From Piscirickettsiaceae bacterium (GTDB lineage: Bacteria; Pseudomonadota; Gammaproteobacteria; Nitrosococcales; Methylophagaceae), in the NCBI GenBank assembly GCA_024685995.1, contig JAIBDY010000018.1, positions 1-42,506 on the forward strand: DNA of 42,506 nt, in the 5' to 3' direction. Numbering within the stretch: position 1 is the first letter of the stretch; every line of letters begins with the position of its first letter. The translations under genes were made by a program, and so were the position numbers. Below the pieces are notes generated by a model, which made no database searches, had not been told where the DNA came from, and saw nothing but the letters and a program-made list of their open reading frames with translations. Positions 1 through 8,605 of this stretch are shown here, piece by piece.

Positions 1-2
1 GG

Positions 3-146
3 GGGACAGGCTTAGGTCTTGCCATCGTAAAACATGTCTTACACCGACATGATGCAGAATTAAAGATATCGAGTGAGTTAGGTAGTGGCACACAATTTTC
101 TTGCTATTTTCCAAAGTCAAAAATTATTGTAAAACCAAAGGCTTAG
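3..146 (+). CDS. phoR: C-terminal end of a PhoR-type sensor histidine kinase (partial)
   Basis: Frame 3 is open from the window edge to TAG at 144-146 and encodes 47 residues. It begins GTGLGLAIVKHVLHRH, the G2-box of a HATPase_c domain, continues with the usual SELGSGTQF strand, and ends in a short Lys-rich tail. This is the last part of a histidine kinase; the rest lies outside the window. PhoR is inferred from position: phoB-phoR lies directly upstream of pstS in many gammaproteobacteria, and a Pho box follows. As PhoR it would be the membrane kinase that phosphorylates PhoB in low phosphate. The kinase family is clear; the identity as PhoR rests on context. Confidence 0.75.
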   Translation, partial: GTGLGLAIVKHVLHRHDAELKISSELGSGTQFSCYFPKSKIIVKPKA

Positions 147-182
147 TATAAGAATTTCAATAAGCCAACTTTTGTAATATAA

Positions 183-227
183 CTGTCATATTGTTTTCAT
201 ATCATTGTCACAGTTAAATCGGATACT
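183..227 (+). promoter_or_regulatory. Pho box and -10 element of the pstS promoter
   Basis: Three 7-base units recur at an exact 11-base period: CTGTCAT (183-189), TTTTCAT (194-200) and TTGTCAC (205-211). This matches the PhoB binding pattern of CTGTCAT-like units with 4-base AT-rich spacers. A -10-like GATACT lies at 222-227, ten bases after the last unit, and no separate -35 is visible, as expected where PhoB replaces it. The pstS start codon is 54 bases further on. PhoB dependence is inferred from the motif. Confidence 0.82.
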
Positions 228-281
228 TACAAGGGTAACAAGTTTACAACTTATATTTTTTAACTTGGGAGTTGAACACAC

Positions 282-1235
282 ATGTTCATGAAAAAATTGA
301 CTATTTTAGGTGCAGCAGCATCATTAGCATTTTCTGCAGCAGCTATCGCTGATGTTGATCCGGCATTACCAGACTATCAAAAATCAAGCGGTGTTTCAGG
401 CAACCTGTCCAGTGTTGGTTCTGATACATTAGCTAACTTGATGACACTTTGGGCTGAAGAGTTCAAACGTGAATATCCAAATGTAAATATTCAAATCCAA
501 GCTGCGGGTTCTTCAACTGCACCACCAGCGTTAACAGAAGGCACTTCAAATTTCGGCCCTATGAGTCGTAAGATGAAAGATAAAGAAACGGCTGCGTTTG
601 AAGCGAAATACGGCTATAAAGCGACACCTATTCGTGTGGCGATTGATGCCTTAGCAGTATATGTACATAAAGATAACCCAATTGAAGGTATGACAATCCC
701 TCAAGTTGATGCGGTTTTCTCTGCAACACGCAAATGTGGCGCTGCAGAAGACATTACAAACTGGAGTCAGTTTGATTCTAATTTAGGTGCCATCCAAATT
801 TACGGCCGTAACTCAGTTTCAGGTACGTATGGTTACTTTAAGAAAAAAGCATTGTGTAAAGGTGACTATAAAGATAGCGTAAATGAGCAACCTGGTTCTG
901 CTTCAGTAGTTCAAGGTGTCACTAAATCACTAAATGGTATTGGCTACTCAGGTATTGGTTATAAAACGTCTGGTGTTAAAGCAGTTGCTTTAACTAAGAA
1001 AGAAGGTTCTCCATTTATTGCTGCTACCAAAGCAAATGCAGCAAATGGTACCTACCCATTATCCCGTTACCTATACGTTTACGTGAATAAAGCGCCAAAT
1101 AAACCGTTAACTCCTCTTGACCGCGAATTTATCAAAATGGTCCTTTCTAAGGTCGGTCAGAAAGTGGTTGTTAAAGATGGCTATGTCCCTTTACCGATTG
1201 AAGTTGTAGAGAAAGAATTAGCCAAGCTTCAATAA
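282..1235 (+). CDS. pstS: Periplasmic phosphate-binding protein of the Pst ABC transporter
   Basis: The 317-residue protein is the high-affinity phosphate receptor that delivers phosphate to PstCA. It has a Sec signal peptide (basic MFMKK, hydrophobic core, AIA cleavage near residue 23), then [10 protein letters not shown] and the [11 protein letters not shown] phosphate-site loop, later [10 protein letters not shown] and GSASVVQGV, all typical of PstS. GGGAG at 267-271 favours the ATG at 282 over the ATG two codons later. It has its own Pho-box promoter and is followed by a hairpin terminator, consistent with the binding protein being made in excess over the membrane subunits. Confidence 0.96.
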   Translation: MFMKKLTILGAAASLAFSAAAIADVDPALPDYQKSSGVSGNLSSVGSDTLANLMTLWAEEFKREYPNVNIQIQAAGSSTAPPALTEGTSNFGPMSRKMKDKETAAFEAKYGYKATPIRVAIDALAVYVHKDNPIEGMTIPQVDAVFSATRKCGAAEDITNWSQFDSNLGAIQIYGRNSVSGTYGYFKKKALCKGDYKDSVNEQPGSASVVQGVTKSLNGIGYSGIGYKTSGVKAVALTKKEGSPFIAATKANAANGTYPLSRYLYVYVNKAPNKPLTPLDREFIKMVLSKVGQKVVVKDGYVPLPIEVVEKELAKLQ

Positions 1236-1256
1236 ATTTTAGTTAAGCAAAACGTG

Positions 1257-1289
1257 AACGCCCTGTACAATACTGTACGGGGCGTTTTT
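1257..1289 (+). terminator. Rho-independent terminator (or attenuator) after pstS
   Basis: AACGCCCTGTAC (1257-1268) pairs with GTACGGGGCGTT (1275-1286) through one G-T wobble, with a 6-base loop, and the transcript continues in a T run. It lies 21 bases after the pstS stop and probably limits read-through into pstC. Confidence 0.88.
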
Positions 1290-1303
1290 ATGTTGTAGAG
1301 GGC

Positions 1304-1341
1304 ATAATGACAAACTCATTATCCAATGAGTTTGTCATTAT
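1304..1341. repeat. Perfect 17-bp inverted repeat between pstS and pstC
   Basis: ATAATGACAAACTCATT (1304-1320) and AATGAGTTTGTCATTAT (1325-1341) are perfect reverse complements separated by ATCC. There is no T run, so it is not an ordinary terminator. Each arm contains a TTGTCAT Pho-box unit, one per strand. It could be a cruciform, an mRNA-stabilising hairpin on read-through from pstS, or a symmetrical PhoB site. Confidence 0.9.
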
Positions 1342-1365
1342 ACTTTCACATAGATAGCTTATAGT
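1332..1365 (+). promoter_or_regulatory. Candidate second Pho-box promoter, in front of pstC
   Basis: TTGTCAT (1332-1338) and CTTTCAC (1343-1349) are spaced at the 11-base Pho period. TATAGT follows at 1360-1365. The gap of ten bases between the last unit and the -10 is the same as at the pstS promoter. The first unit lies inside the right arm of the inverted repeat. The pstC ATG is 52 bases downstream. This would give pstCAB-phoU its own PhoB-dependent start; the function is inferred from motif and spacing. Confidence 0.55.
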
Positions 1366-1417
1366 AAGCTTCGTCATGTGCATTATTTCATTAGTCTGGG
1401 CTATGAGTTCTTAAATT

Positions 1418-3691
1418 ATGGTTGAACATTCATCGATTGGTAGCGTGTTACCCGCTACAAATTCACCGGTAGCGATGCGTCGACGTGCTTGGCGGGAGTT
1501 CAAAGACCGGACTGCACGTTATGGTGTTACATTGGGTGGGATTTCCGTTGTTTTTGCTATTGTATTGATTTTCTTCTATTTGCTATATGTGGTCTTGCCT
1601 TTATTTAGTGGGGCTGAAATGGAGACCACAGCAGAATACTCGATGGCTGAGAATGATGCGGTTCATATTGCCTTAAATGAATACAATGATGTCGCGCTGA
1701 CCGCAGATCGGTCAGGAAAAATACAATTCTTTACGGCGGCTACGGGTCAAGCAATTGCGACGCCAAAGTTGCCACTCCCAGTCGACAGTCAAGTCACGAG
1801 TTTTAGTCATGGCGATTATTCTACGGGTGTACTCGGTTATGGGTTTGATGATGGCCGAGTTTTGGTTTTTAAGCGCGACTACAAAGTCAGTTATCCAGAA
1901 GATAAGCGATACATTACACCGATCATTACTTACCCCGTGGGTGAGACGCTATTGACGGTGGATGCACAAGGTCGGGCGCTGCGTTCTCTGACGGTGCAAA
2001 GCAATGAAGAACGTACCACCGTAGTAGGGTTAACCGATAGCAATGTGTTATTGCTATTGGGTTTGGTGCGTGAAGAAGATTTCATGGATGAGGATGCCTT
2101 TACGATTGAAGAAAGCCGCGCCGAAATCAGTTTGCATGAGAACGAAAAGATCAGTCATATACAAATGGATATTGATCAACGTGAACTGTATTTAGTCGAT
2201 GAACTAGGGTTTATCATCTATTACGATATTAGTGATCTCAGTGCGCCTAATCGGATACAAAAAGTAAAGGCAGTGCCGTCTGGCGTGGATGTCACTGCGA
2301 TCTCATTTTTAACCGGTGGTATATCCATTTTAGTGGGGCGTAGTGATGGTCAAATTGATCAGTGGTTCCCGCTACGCGACTTACATAATAATTACACATT
2401 GCATAATGTACGATCATTTAAGGAACAGCAGTCGGCGATAGTTGAGCTAGCACCTGAATATTCGCGTAAAGGCTTCTTAGCGCTAGATGATGCAGGCCGA
2501 GTAGGTATTTATCATACGACGGCAGAACGAACGCTATTGGTTGAGACTTTGGTTGATAGTAGCCAGACAATACTCGGTATATCTCCTAGGGCAAATGGTG
2601 TCATTGCGTTGTCGAGCAATGGCCAAGCAAAATTGGTGGCGATTGATAATGAACATCCCGAAGTTTCTTGGCACTCATTATGGCAAGAAGTGTGGTATGA
2701 AAGTCGAGATAAGCCAGAATATATTTGGCAATCCTCATCAGCAAGTAATGATTTTGAGCCAAAATTTAGTTTAAGCCCATTGACCTTTGGTACCATTAAA
2801 GCGGCATTTTATGCCATGGTGGTGGCGGTACCTTTAGCGATTATGGGTGCGATATTCACGGCCTATTTCATGTCACCGAAAATGCGGACATTGGTGAAAC
2901 CGACGATTGAAGTGATGGAAGCGCTACCGACGGTTATCTTGGGCTTTTTGGCTGGGTTATGGTTAGCTCCTATCGTAGAGGGTAATTTACCGGGTGTGTT
3001 CTCGATTCTGGTGATGTTGCCCATTATGACCATTTTGACGGCTTACTTATGGACAAAGTTACCTGCGACAATTCGTGAAGCCATTCCTGATGGCTGGGAA
3101 GCGGCGATTCTTGTTCCTGTTGTCATCTTGGTCGGTGTGGTCTCGATGTTGATGAGTCCGACCTTAGAACTCTGGTTGTTCAATGGTGATATGCCAAGAT
3201 GGCTGGATGATATGGGCGTGGGCTTTGATCAGCGTAACTCCCTAGTCGTTGGCTTGGTGATGGGCTTTGCAGTTATTCCGACCATTTTCTCTATCACAGA
3301 AGATGCTATTTTTGGGGTGCCAAAGCATTTAACGATTGGCTCTCTGGCTTTAGGGGCTACACCCTGGCAAACACTGACTCGCGTCGTGTTGCTCACGGCC
3401 AGTCCGGGTATTTTCTCGGCGGTAATGATTGGCCTTGGGCGGGCTGTGGGGGAAACCATGATCGTATTGATGGCGACAGGGAATACGCCGATTATGGACT
3501 TTAATATCTTTGAGGGTTTCCGAGCACTGTCAGCGAATATTGCTGTGGAGATGCCAGAAGCTGAAGTGGCAAGTACACATTACCGTGTTTTGTTCTTAGC
3601 GGCGTTAGTGTTGTTTATGGCAACCTTTATCTTTAATACGGTCGCTGAGGTGGTTCGACAGCGTCTACGTGTTAAGTACAGCAGTCTTTAA
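1418..3691 (+). CDS. pstC: Phosphate ABC transporter permease PstC, long form
   Basis: At 757 residues this is more than twice the E. coli PstC (about 320). One transmembrane segment at about residues 43-65 is followed by a long soluble stretch (about 66-455) with repeated beta-rich units, for example DGRVLVFKR and VGRSDGQIDQWF, that look like a propeller-type domain. The conserved permease domain with several membrane segments follows (about 460-750), including the EAA-type loop [16 protein letters not shown] and GLGRAVGETMIVLM. It forms the channel with PstA. The soluble part should be periplasmic if the first segment is an ordinary N-in anchor. Long PstC proteins are known in other gammaproteobacteria. 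The ATG has only a weak upstream GAG. pstA starts 12 bases after the stop. Confidence 0.93.
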   Translation: MVEHSSIGSVLPATNSPVAMRRRAWREFKDRTARYGVTLGGISVVFAIVLIFFYLLYVVLPLFSGAEMETTAEYSMAENDAVHIALNEYNDVALTADRSGKIQFFTAATGQAIATPKLPLPVDSQVTSFSHGDYSTGVLGYGFDDGRVLVFKRDYKVSYPEDKRYITPIITYPVGETLLTVDAQGRALRSLTVQSNEERTTVVGLTDSNVLLLLGLVREEDFMDEDAFTIEESRAEISLHENEKISHIQMDIDQRELYLVDELGFIIYYDISDLSAPNRIQKVKAVPSGVDVTAISFLTGGISILVGRSDGQIDQWFPLRDLHNNYTLHNVRSFKEQQSAIVELAPEYSRKGFLALDDAGRVGIYHTTAERTLLVETLVDSSQTILGISPRANGVIALSSNGQAKLVAIDNEHPEVSWHSLWQEVWYESRDKPEYIWQSSSASNDFEPKFSLSPLTFGTIKAAFYAMVVAVPLAIMGAIFTAYFMSPKMRTLVKPTIEVMEALPTVILGFLAGLWLAPIVEGNLPGVFSILVMLPIMTILTAYLWTKLPATIREAIPDGWEAAILVPVVILVGVVSMLMSPTLELWLFNGDMPRWLDDMGVGFDQRNSLVVGLVMGFAVIPTIFSITEDAIFGVPKHLTIGSLALGATPWQTLTRVVLLTASPGIFSAVMIGLGRAVGETMIVLMATGNTPIMDFNIFEGFRALSANIAVEMPEAEVASTHYRVLFLAALVLFMATFIFNTVAEVVRQRLRVKYSSL

Positions 3692-3703
3692 GTAGGTAAA
3701 AAG

Positions 3704-5374
3704 ATGTCAAATCAATCTACACTATCTTGGTTTAAAAACGGTAGTCCATGGGTCTGGCTTAATGCCGGTGCGGTGAGCATTAGTTTGGTGATGGTCATTG
3801 GCTTATTAGGCCTGATTGCAGTTCGCGGCTTGAGTCATTTTTGGCCGGCTGATGTTGCCGCCATAAGCTATAGCGAACCTGGCGCTGAAGTTGTCACCTT
3901 GCTGGGCGAGGTGGCGGATAAGGAAACTGTGTCTGCATTACGTTTAAAAAATGCGGGCGTTGAATTGCCTGAGGGCCAATCATCTGGGCAACGCCTATTA
4001 CTAAAAATCGGTAACCGTGATTACTTTGGCTTGGACTTTAAATGGATCAATGAGCCTTGGGTTGCAACGGAAACCTATCCTAAAAATGTGGTTGCCATTG
4101 AACGACGTGAATGGGGCCATTTTTATGGTTATTTAACGGCCGTTAAAGAAGCCGGTGAGCTGGTGGCAGAAGGTGAGTCGGCATGGCATGAATTACAAAA
4201 GCGCCTTGTACGTAGTAATCACTTAGTTGACCAAATTAAGGATATCGAGAAACATGAGATTGGTGAAATTAATCATGGTCTTGAATCACTGCGCTTGGAG
4301 AAGCGACAGTTAGAATTGGATGGCATCACAGCAGGATCGTTACAACATCAAGAAATTGCCCTGTCTCAACAAGGTTGGAATGATAAATATAAAGTCTTGC
4401 AGAAAGAATTGACAGACCTGTATATCGCATTAAACCGTGATCAGATGGTGATGACGATGTCAGATGGACGTGAGGTCGAGATTCCTTTATCGAAGGTCGT
4501 GGATGCATATCAACCCAATGCGATGAGTACTTTGGATAAGTTGGGATTTTATTTCCATGAGGTATGGAAGTTTATCTCGGGTGATCCACGGGAAGCGAAT
4601 ACCGAGGGCGGCATCTTCCCCGCGATTTTCGGTACGGTGATGATGGTGATGATTATGGCGATATTGGTGACACCTTTTGGTGTCGTTGCTGCGGTGTATC
4701 TGAAAGAGTATGCGACACAAGGTCCCGTGATTCGTTTGATCCGCATTGCGGTGAATAATTTAGCGGGTGTGCCTTCTATTGTTTATGGTGTTTTTGGCTT
4801 AGGGTTCTTTGTGTACTTCCTCGGAGGGAGTATAGATGAGTTGTTTTTTGAAGCCAGCTTGCCATCACCTACGTTTGGTACGCCGGGCTTAATGTGGGCA
4901 TCATTAACGTTGGCGATTTTGACGGTGCCTGTGGTTATTGTTGCGACTGAAGAAGGCTTATCGCGTATCCCTCGCAATATTCGTGAGGGCAGTTTGGCGT
5001 TAGGGGCAACTAAAGCAGAAACCTTATGGCGAACCGTGTTACCGATGGCTGCGCCCGCCATGATGACGGGTTTAATTTTAGCCGTTGCGCGAGCCGCGGG
5101 CGAGGTGGCACCGTTAATGATGGTCGGTGTGGTTAAGTTAGCGCCAGCATTGGCTGTTGATACGATTGCGCCTTACCTGCATCTGGATCGCCAATTTATG
5201 CATCTAGGCTTTCATATTTATGATGTCGGTTTCCAAAGCCCAAATGTGGAAGCGGCTAGACCCTTAGTTTATGCAACAGCGTTATTATTGGTCATGATTA
5301 TTATTGTGTTAAATATCACCGCGATTAGTATTCGTAATCGTTTGCGTGAAAACTCTAAAGCAAGTGAGAATTAA
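3704..5374 (+). CDS. pstA: Phosphate ABC transporter permease PstA, long form
   Basis: The 556-residue protein is the second Pst membrane subunit, against about 296 in E. coli. One membrane segment at about residues 18-42 is followed by about 250 extra residues, including a charged helical stretch (about 145-245) that looks like a coiled coil. The permease domain starts near residue 300: [30 protein letters not shown], and the EAA loop [21 protein letters not shown]. The gene lies between pstC and pstB in the usual order and probably shares their transcript. Since PstC and PstA both carry extra extracytoplasmic domains, the two may contact each other or PstS; that is inference. Confidence 0.93.
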   Translation: MSNQSTLSWFKNGSPWVWLNAGAVSISLVMVIGLLGLIAVRGLSHFWPADVAAISYSEPGAEVVTLLGEVADKETVSALRLKNAGVELPEGQSSGQRLLLKIGNRDYFGLDFKWINEPWVATETYPKNVVAIERREWGHFYGYLTAVKEAGELVAEGESAWHELQKRLVRSNHLVDQIKDIEKHEIGEINHGLESLRLEKRQLELDGITAGSLQHQEIALSQQGWNDKYKVLQKELTDLYIALNRDQMVMTMSDGREVEIPLSKVVDAYQPNAMSTLDKLGFYFHEVWKFISGDPREANTEGGIFPAIFGTVMMVMIMAILVTPFGVVAAVYLKEYATQGPVIRLIRIAVNNLAGVPSIVYGVFGLGFFVYFLGGSIDELFFEASLPSPTFGTPGLMWASLTLAILTVPVVIVATEEGLSRIPRNIREGSLALGATKAETLWRTVLPMAAPAMMTGLILAVARAAGEVAPLMMVGVVKLAPALAVDTIAPYLHLDRQFMHLGFHIYDVGFQSPNVEAARPLVYATALLLVMIIIVLNITAISIRNRLRENSKASEN

Positions 5375-5375
5375 G

Positions 5376-6221
5376 ATGGAAGCAATGAATTCAAAACAGA
5401 CTACCTCTGCGCGAGCGATTGATATTGAATCATTACAGCGTGGACAAAAATTGGATATGGCAAAAGAAACGACGTGTCTAGAGGTGAAGAACTTCAATTT
5501 GTTTTATGGTAAAAAACAAGCGCTGTTTGACGTCAATATGAGAATTGCCAAGAATCGAGTGACGGCATTTATCGGACCGAGTGGTTGCGGTAAATCAACG
5601 TTGTTACGTTGTTTTAATCGTATGAATGATTTGATTGATACGGTTGAGATCAATGGTGAAATGTTACTCGATGGTCAAGATTTGAATCAGCCATCGGTCA
5701 ATGTCGCCGACTTACGTCGCCAAGTGGGCATGGTGTTTCAAAAGCCTAATCCATTTCCAAAGTCAATCTATGAGAATGTGGCTTATGGTTTGCGATTGCA
5801 GGGTGTGAATGACCGTTCAACGTTAGATAAAGTCGTTGAAAAATCGTTGAAAGGTGCAGCATTATGGGATGAGGTGAAAGATCGGCTACATGAATCAGCA
5901 ATGGGGATGTCTGGCGGTCAACAACAACGCTTGGTGATTGCGCGAGCCATTGCGATCGAACCTGAAGTGCTATTGCTTGATGAGCCTGCTTCAGCGCTCG
6001 ATCCTTTATCAACATTGAAAATCGAAGAGCTGATTTATGAACTTAAAGATAAATATACGATCGTTATCGTGACACATAATATGCAACAAGCGGCACGTGT
6101 TTCCGATTACACGGCATTTATGTATATGGGCGAGTTGATTGAGTTTGGCGCGACAGATGAGTTGTTTACCAATCCAGTTAAAAAACAGACTGAAGATTAC
6201 ATTACAGGTCGTTACGGATAA
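5376..6221 (+). CDS. pstB: Phosphate ABC transporter ATP-binding protein
   Basis: PstB hydrolyses ATP to drive phosphate import through PstCA. With the ATG at 5376 the protein has 281 residues. Walker A is GPSGCGKST (67-75), the Q-loop is VFQKPNPFP (about 120-128), the signature is MSGGQQQR (178-185), and Walker B with the D-loop is [12 protein letters not shown] (199-210). The PNPFP after the Q-loop and the length are typical of PstB. The frame can be extended to a GTG at 5346 inside pstA, but the ATG directly after the pstA stop is simpler. A Thr usual after DEP is Ala here, which should be tolerated. Confidence 0.95.
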   Translation: MEAMNSKQTTSARAIDIESLQRGQKLDMAKETTCLEVKNFNLFYGKKQALFDVNMRIAKNRVTAFIGPSGCGKSTLLRCFNRMNDLIDTVEINGEMLLDGQDLNQPSVNVADLRRQVGMVFQKPNPFPKSIYENVAYGLRLQGVNDRSTLDKVVEKSLKGAALWDEVKDRLHESAMGMSGGQQQRLVIARAIAIEPEVLLLDEPASALDPLSTLKIEELIYELKDKYTIVIVTHNMQQAARVSDYTAFMYMGELIEFGATDELFTNPVKKQTEDYITGRYG

Positions 6222-6245
6222 GCCCGAAGACGAATAGGAGTTATT

Positions 6246-6956
6246 ATGGTTACAAATTCACAGCATATCTCGCAGCAATTTGAGAAAGAATTGCAGGATA
6301 TTCGTTCATTAGTTTTGGCGATGGGTGGCTTAATCGAGCAGCAAGTCGCTAACGCACAGCAAGCTTTATTAACAGGGGACAGTGAACTCGCTCGTAGTGT
6401 GATTGCATTAGATGAAGATGTAAATGAGTTAGAGGTTAAGATCGACGAAGAATGTATTCAAATTATTGCATTACGTCAACCGACAGCGAGTGATTTACGA
6501 TTAGTTGCTGGTATTTTAAAGACAATTACCGACTTAGAGCGTATTGGAGATGAATCTGTAAGTATCGCTCGGATGGCGATGAGCCTGTCAGAAAAGGATC
6601 GCCCGAAAAAGAATTACCGTGAGTTACAATCAATGGGAAATCATGTGTTGGGTATGTTACACGATGCCTTAGATTGCTTTGCCCGGCTGGATGCAGATCA
6701 AGCAGTCAGCGTGGCGCATGAGGATAAAGGCATTGACTCGGACTATGAAGGTATTATTCGCCAATTAATTACCTATATGATGGAAGACCCTCGAACGGTG
6801 TCTAAAGCCATTGATATGATGTGGTCGGCGCGTTCTTTAGAGCGTATTGGTGATCATGCTTCAAATATATGCGAACACGTTATTTACCTCGTCGAAGGTA
6901 AAGATGTCCGTCATTTGAGTCTCGAAAAAATGGAAGAAGTGGTACAAGGTAAATAA
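6246..6956 (+). CDS. phoU: Phosphate signalling protein PhoU
   Basis: The 236-residue all-helical protein consists of two PhoU repeats. The two metal-binding signatures are seen as DLERIGDESVSIARMA (about residues 98-113) and SLERIGDHASNICEHV (about 196-211). PhoU connects the Pst transporter to PhoR and keeps the Pho response off when phosphate is plentiful. It lies 24 bases after pstB with AGGAG upstream of the ATG, and a strong terminator closes the operon after it. Confidence 0.96.
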   Translation: MVTNSQHISQQFEKELQDIRSLVLAMGGLIEQQVANAQQALLTGDSELARSVIALDEDVNELEVKIDEECIQIIALRQPTASDLRLVAGILKTITDLERIGDESVSIARMAMSLSEKDRPKKNYRELQSMGNHVLGMLHDALDCFARLDADQAVSVAHEDKGIDSDYEGIIRQLITYMMEDPRTVSKAIDMMWSARSLERIGDHASNICEHVIYLVEGKDVRHLSLEKMEEVVQGK

Positions 6957-6983
6957 ACCAAACGCTACGCTAGCATAGAGAGC

Positions 6984-7017
6984 AAAAAGCCCGGTCTTTG
7001 TGTCTGGGCTTTTTTTG
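6984..7017 (+). terminator. Rho-independent terminator after phoU
   Basis: AAAAAGCCCGG (6984-6994) pairs with CTGGGCTTTTT (7004-7014), with one G-T wobble and a short loop, and runs into seven T residues. It ends the pst-phoU unit 27 bases after the phoU stop. Confidence 0.9.
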
Positions 7018-7066
7018 TTTGAATAACTGATTAGTATTTTTAGTACTGGTATGTGACTGTCGACTC

Positions 7067-8599
7067 ATGCAAAATATCGTCATGGATATTGATAACAAGC
7101 AAGAGCAGGATAACGAACAGCCGGTTTTGGCGGCGATCGATCTCGGCTCGAATAGTTTTCATATGATTATTGCCCGGTTAAGGGATAACCATTTCCAAGT
7201 AGTCGATAAATTACGTGAAATGGTGCAGCTCCGAGCAGGGTTAGACGAGCGAGACTATTTAAGTCAAGAATCGCAAACCCGTGCATTGGCTTGCTTAGAG
7301 CGCTTTGGTGAGCGGATTCGCGACCTACCTGAAGACAGTGTGCGCATCGTGGGTACCAATACGTTACGGATTGCAAAAAATAGCAAAACATTCTTAAAAA
7401 AAGCCAAAAAGGCGCTTGGTCATTCAATTGATATTGTCGCGGGTGAAGAAGAAGCGCGACTCGTTTATCTTGGTGTTGCCCATGCCTTAAGCTTTGATGA
7501 TACCCGTCGTTTAGTGATTGATATTGGCGGCGGGAGTACGGAATTCATTATTGGGGAAAGCTTTACGGGCTTAGAACGTGAAAGTCTAGAAATGGGTTGT
7601 GTCAGTTTTTCACAACGTTTTTTTTCTGATGGTGTGATTTCTCAAACGCGTATTCAAGCTGCCATTATTGCGGCGGCAACACGGTTACGTGCGATTCAGA
7701 AAACCTATCGTGATATTGGTTGGTCTGAGGTGATTGGTGCTTCGGGTACAATTCGTTGTGTGGCAGATATTGTCAAAGATCAGGGCTGGACTGACGACGG
7801 TATAATCACGCAGGACTCATTGGATCAGCTTATTGCGTTAATGGTGACTGCTGGCGGGATCGAGGCACTACCCTTCTCGGGGTTGAGTGAAGAGAGAAAA
7901 TCAGTGCTTCCGGGCGGTGTTGCGGTGTTGAAAGCCGCTTTTAATCAATTGAAAATAGCGAAAATGACGGTGTCTGATGGCGCCCTTCGTGAGGGATTGC
8001 TGTACGACTTATTAGGTCGTATTCAACATGATGATGAGCGCGAACGAACGGTAGTAGCAATGGCGCGGCGATACCAAGTTGATGAGGCGCATGCAGACGA
8101 TATGATTGCTATGCTGGATCGGTTATTTATTCAAGTTGAAAAGATTTGGGCGTTTGAAAAAAAGCATGCCCAGTATCTCCGCTGGGCAGCGCGTTTACAT
8201 GAGAGTGGATTGTCGATCTCTCATGATCAATATCATAAGCATTCTTATTACTTGGTCGAGCATTGTACGTTGCCGGGTTTTTCTCGCATTGAGCAACATA
8301 TGCTAGCCGTTTTAGTACGTGGTCATCGGCGTAGTTTCCCGAAGAAATATATTAAAACCTTGCCAAAAGATATGCAGTTGCTAACACAACGTCTGACGAT
8401 TTTATTGCGCTTAGCAATGGTCTTCAATCGAGGCAGAACTATCGTTGATGAAATCCCATTAACACTTCAAGTGAGAGCCAAAACAGTACAGCTGTCCCTG
8501 CCCGAAGGTTGGCTGGCAGAGCATCCTCTAACAGAAGCTGATTTGTTACAAGAAGTGGATTATTTGGCCCAAATAGGCTTGAGTTTAACCATTCAATAA
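7067..8599 (+). CDS. ppx: Exopolyphosphatase (Ppx/GppA family)
   Basis: The 510-residue protein has the ASKHA fold signature AAIDLGSNSFHMIIAR (about residues 22-37), GEEEARLVYLGV, and the second phosphate loop VIDIGGGSTEFIIG (about 151-164). A helical HD-like C-terminal part follows, as in long Ppx enzymes. It releases phosphate from the end of polyphosphate; Ppx and GppA (pppGpp phosphatase) cannot be told apart with certainty, but the position next to phoU favours Ppx. ATG 7067 and ATG 7082 are both possible starts, and neither has a clear ribosome site. I see no convincing Pho box in the short gap before it. The gene converges on the following reductase with six bases between. Confidence 0.9.
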   Translation: MQNIVMDIDNKQEQDNEQPVLAAIDLGSNSFHMIIARLRDNHFQVVDKLREMVQLRAGLDERDYLSQESQTRALACLERFGERIRDLPEDSVRIVGTNTLRIAKNSKTFLKKAKKALGHSIDIVAGEEEARLVYLGVAHALSFDDTRRLVIDIGGGSTEFIIGESFTGLERESLEMGCVSFSQRFFSDGVISQTRIQAAIIAAATRLRAIQKTYRDIGWSEVIGASGTIRCVADIVKDQGWTDDGIITQDSLDQLIALMVTAGGIEALPFSGLSEERKSVLPGGVAVLKAAFNQLKIAKMTVSDGALREGLLYDLLGRIQHDDERERTVVAMARRYQVDEAHADDMIAMLDRLFIQVEKIWAFEKKHAQYLRWAARLHESGLSISHDQYHKHSYYLVEHCTLPGFSRIEQHMLAVLVRGHRRSFPKKYIKTLPKDMQLLTQRLTILLRLAMVFNRGRTIVDEIPLTLQVRAKTVQLSLPEGWLAEHPLTEADLLQEVDYLAQIGLSLTIQ

Positions 8600-8605
8600 T
8601 TTTGT

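Noticed and set aside
7021-7066. A Pho box in front of ppx
   Set aside because: TGTGACTGTCGAC resembles one unit, but there is no second unit at the 11-base period and no matching -10.
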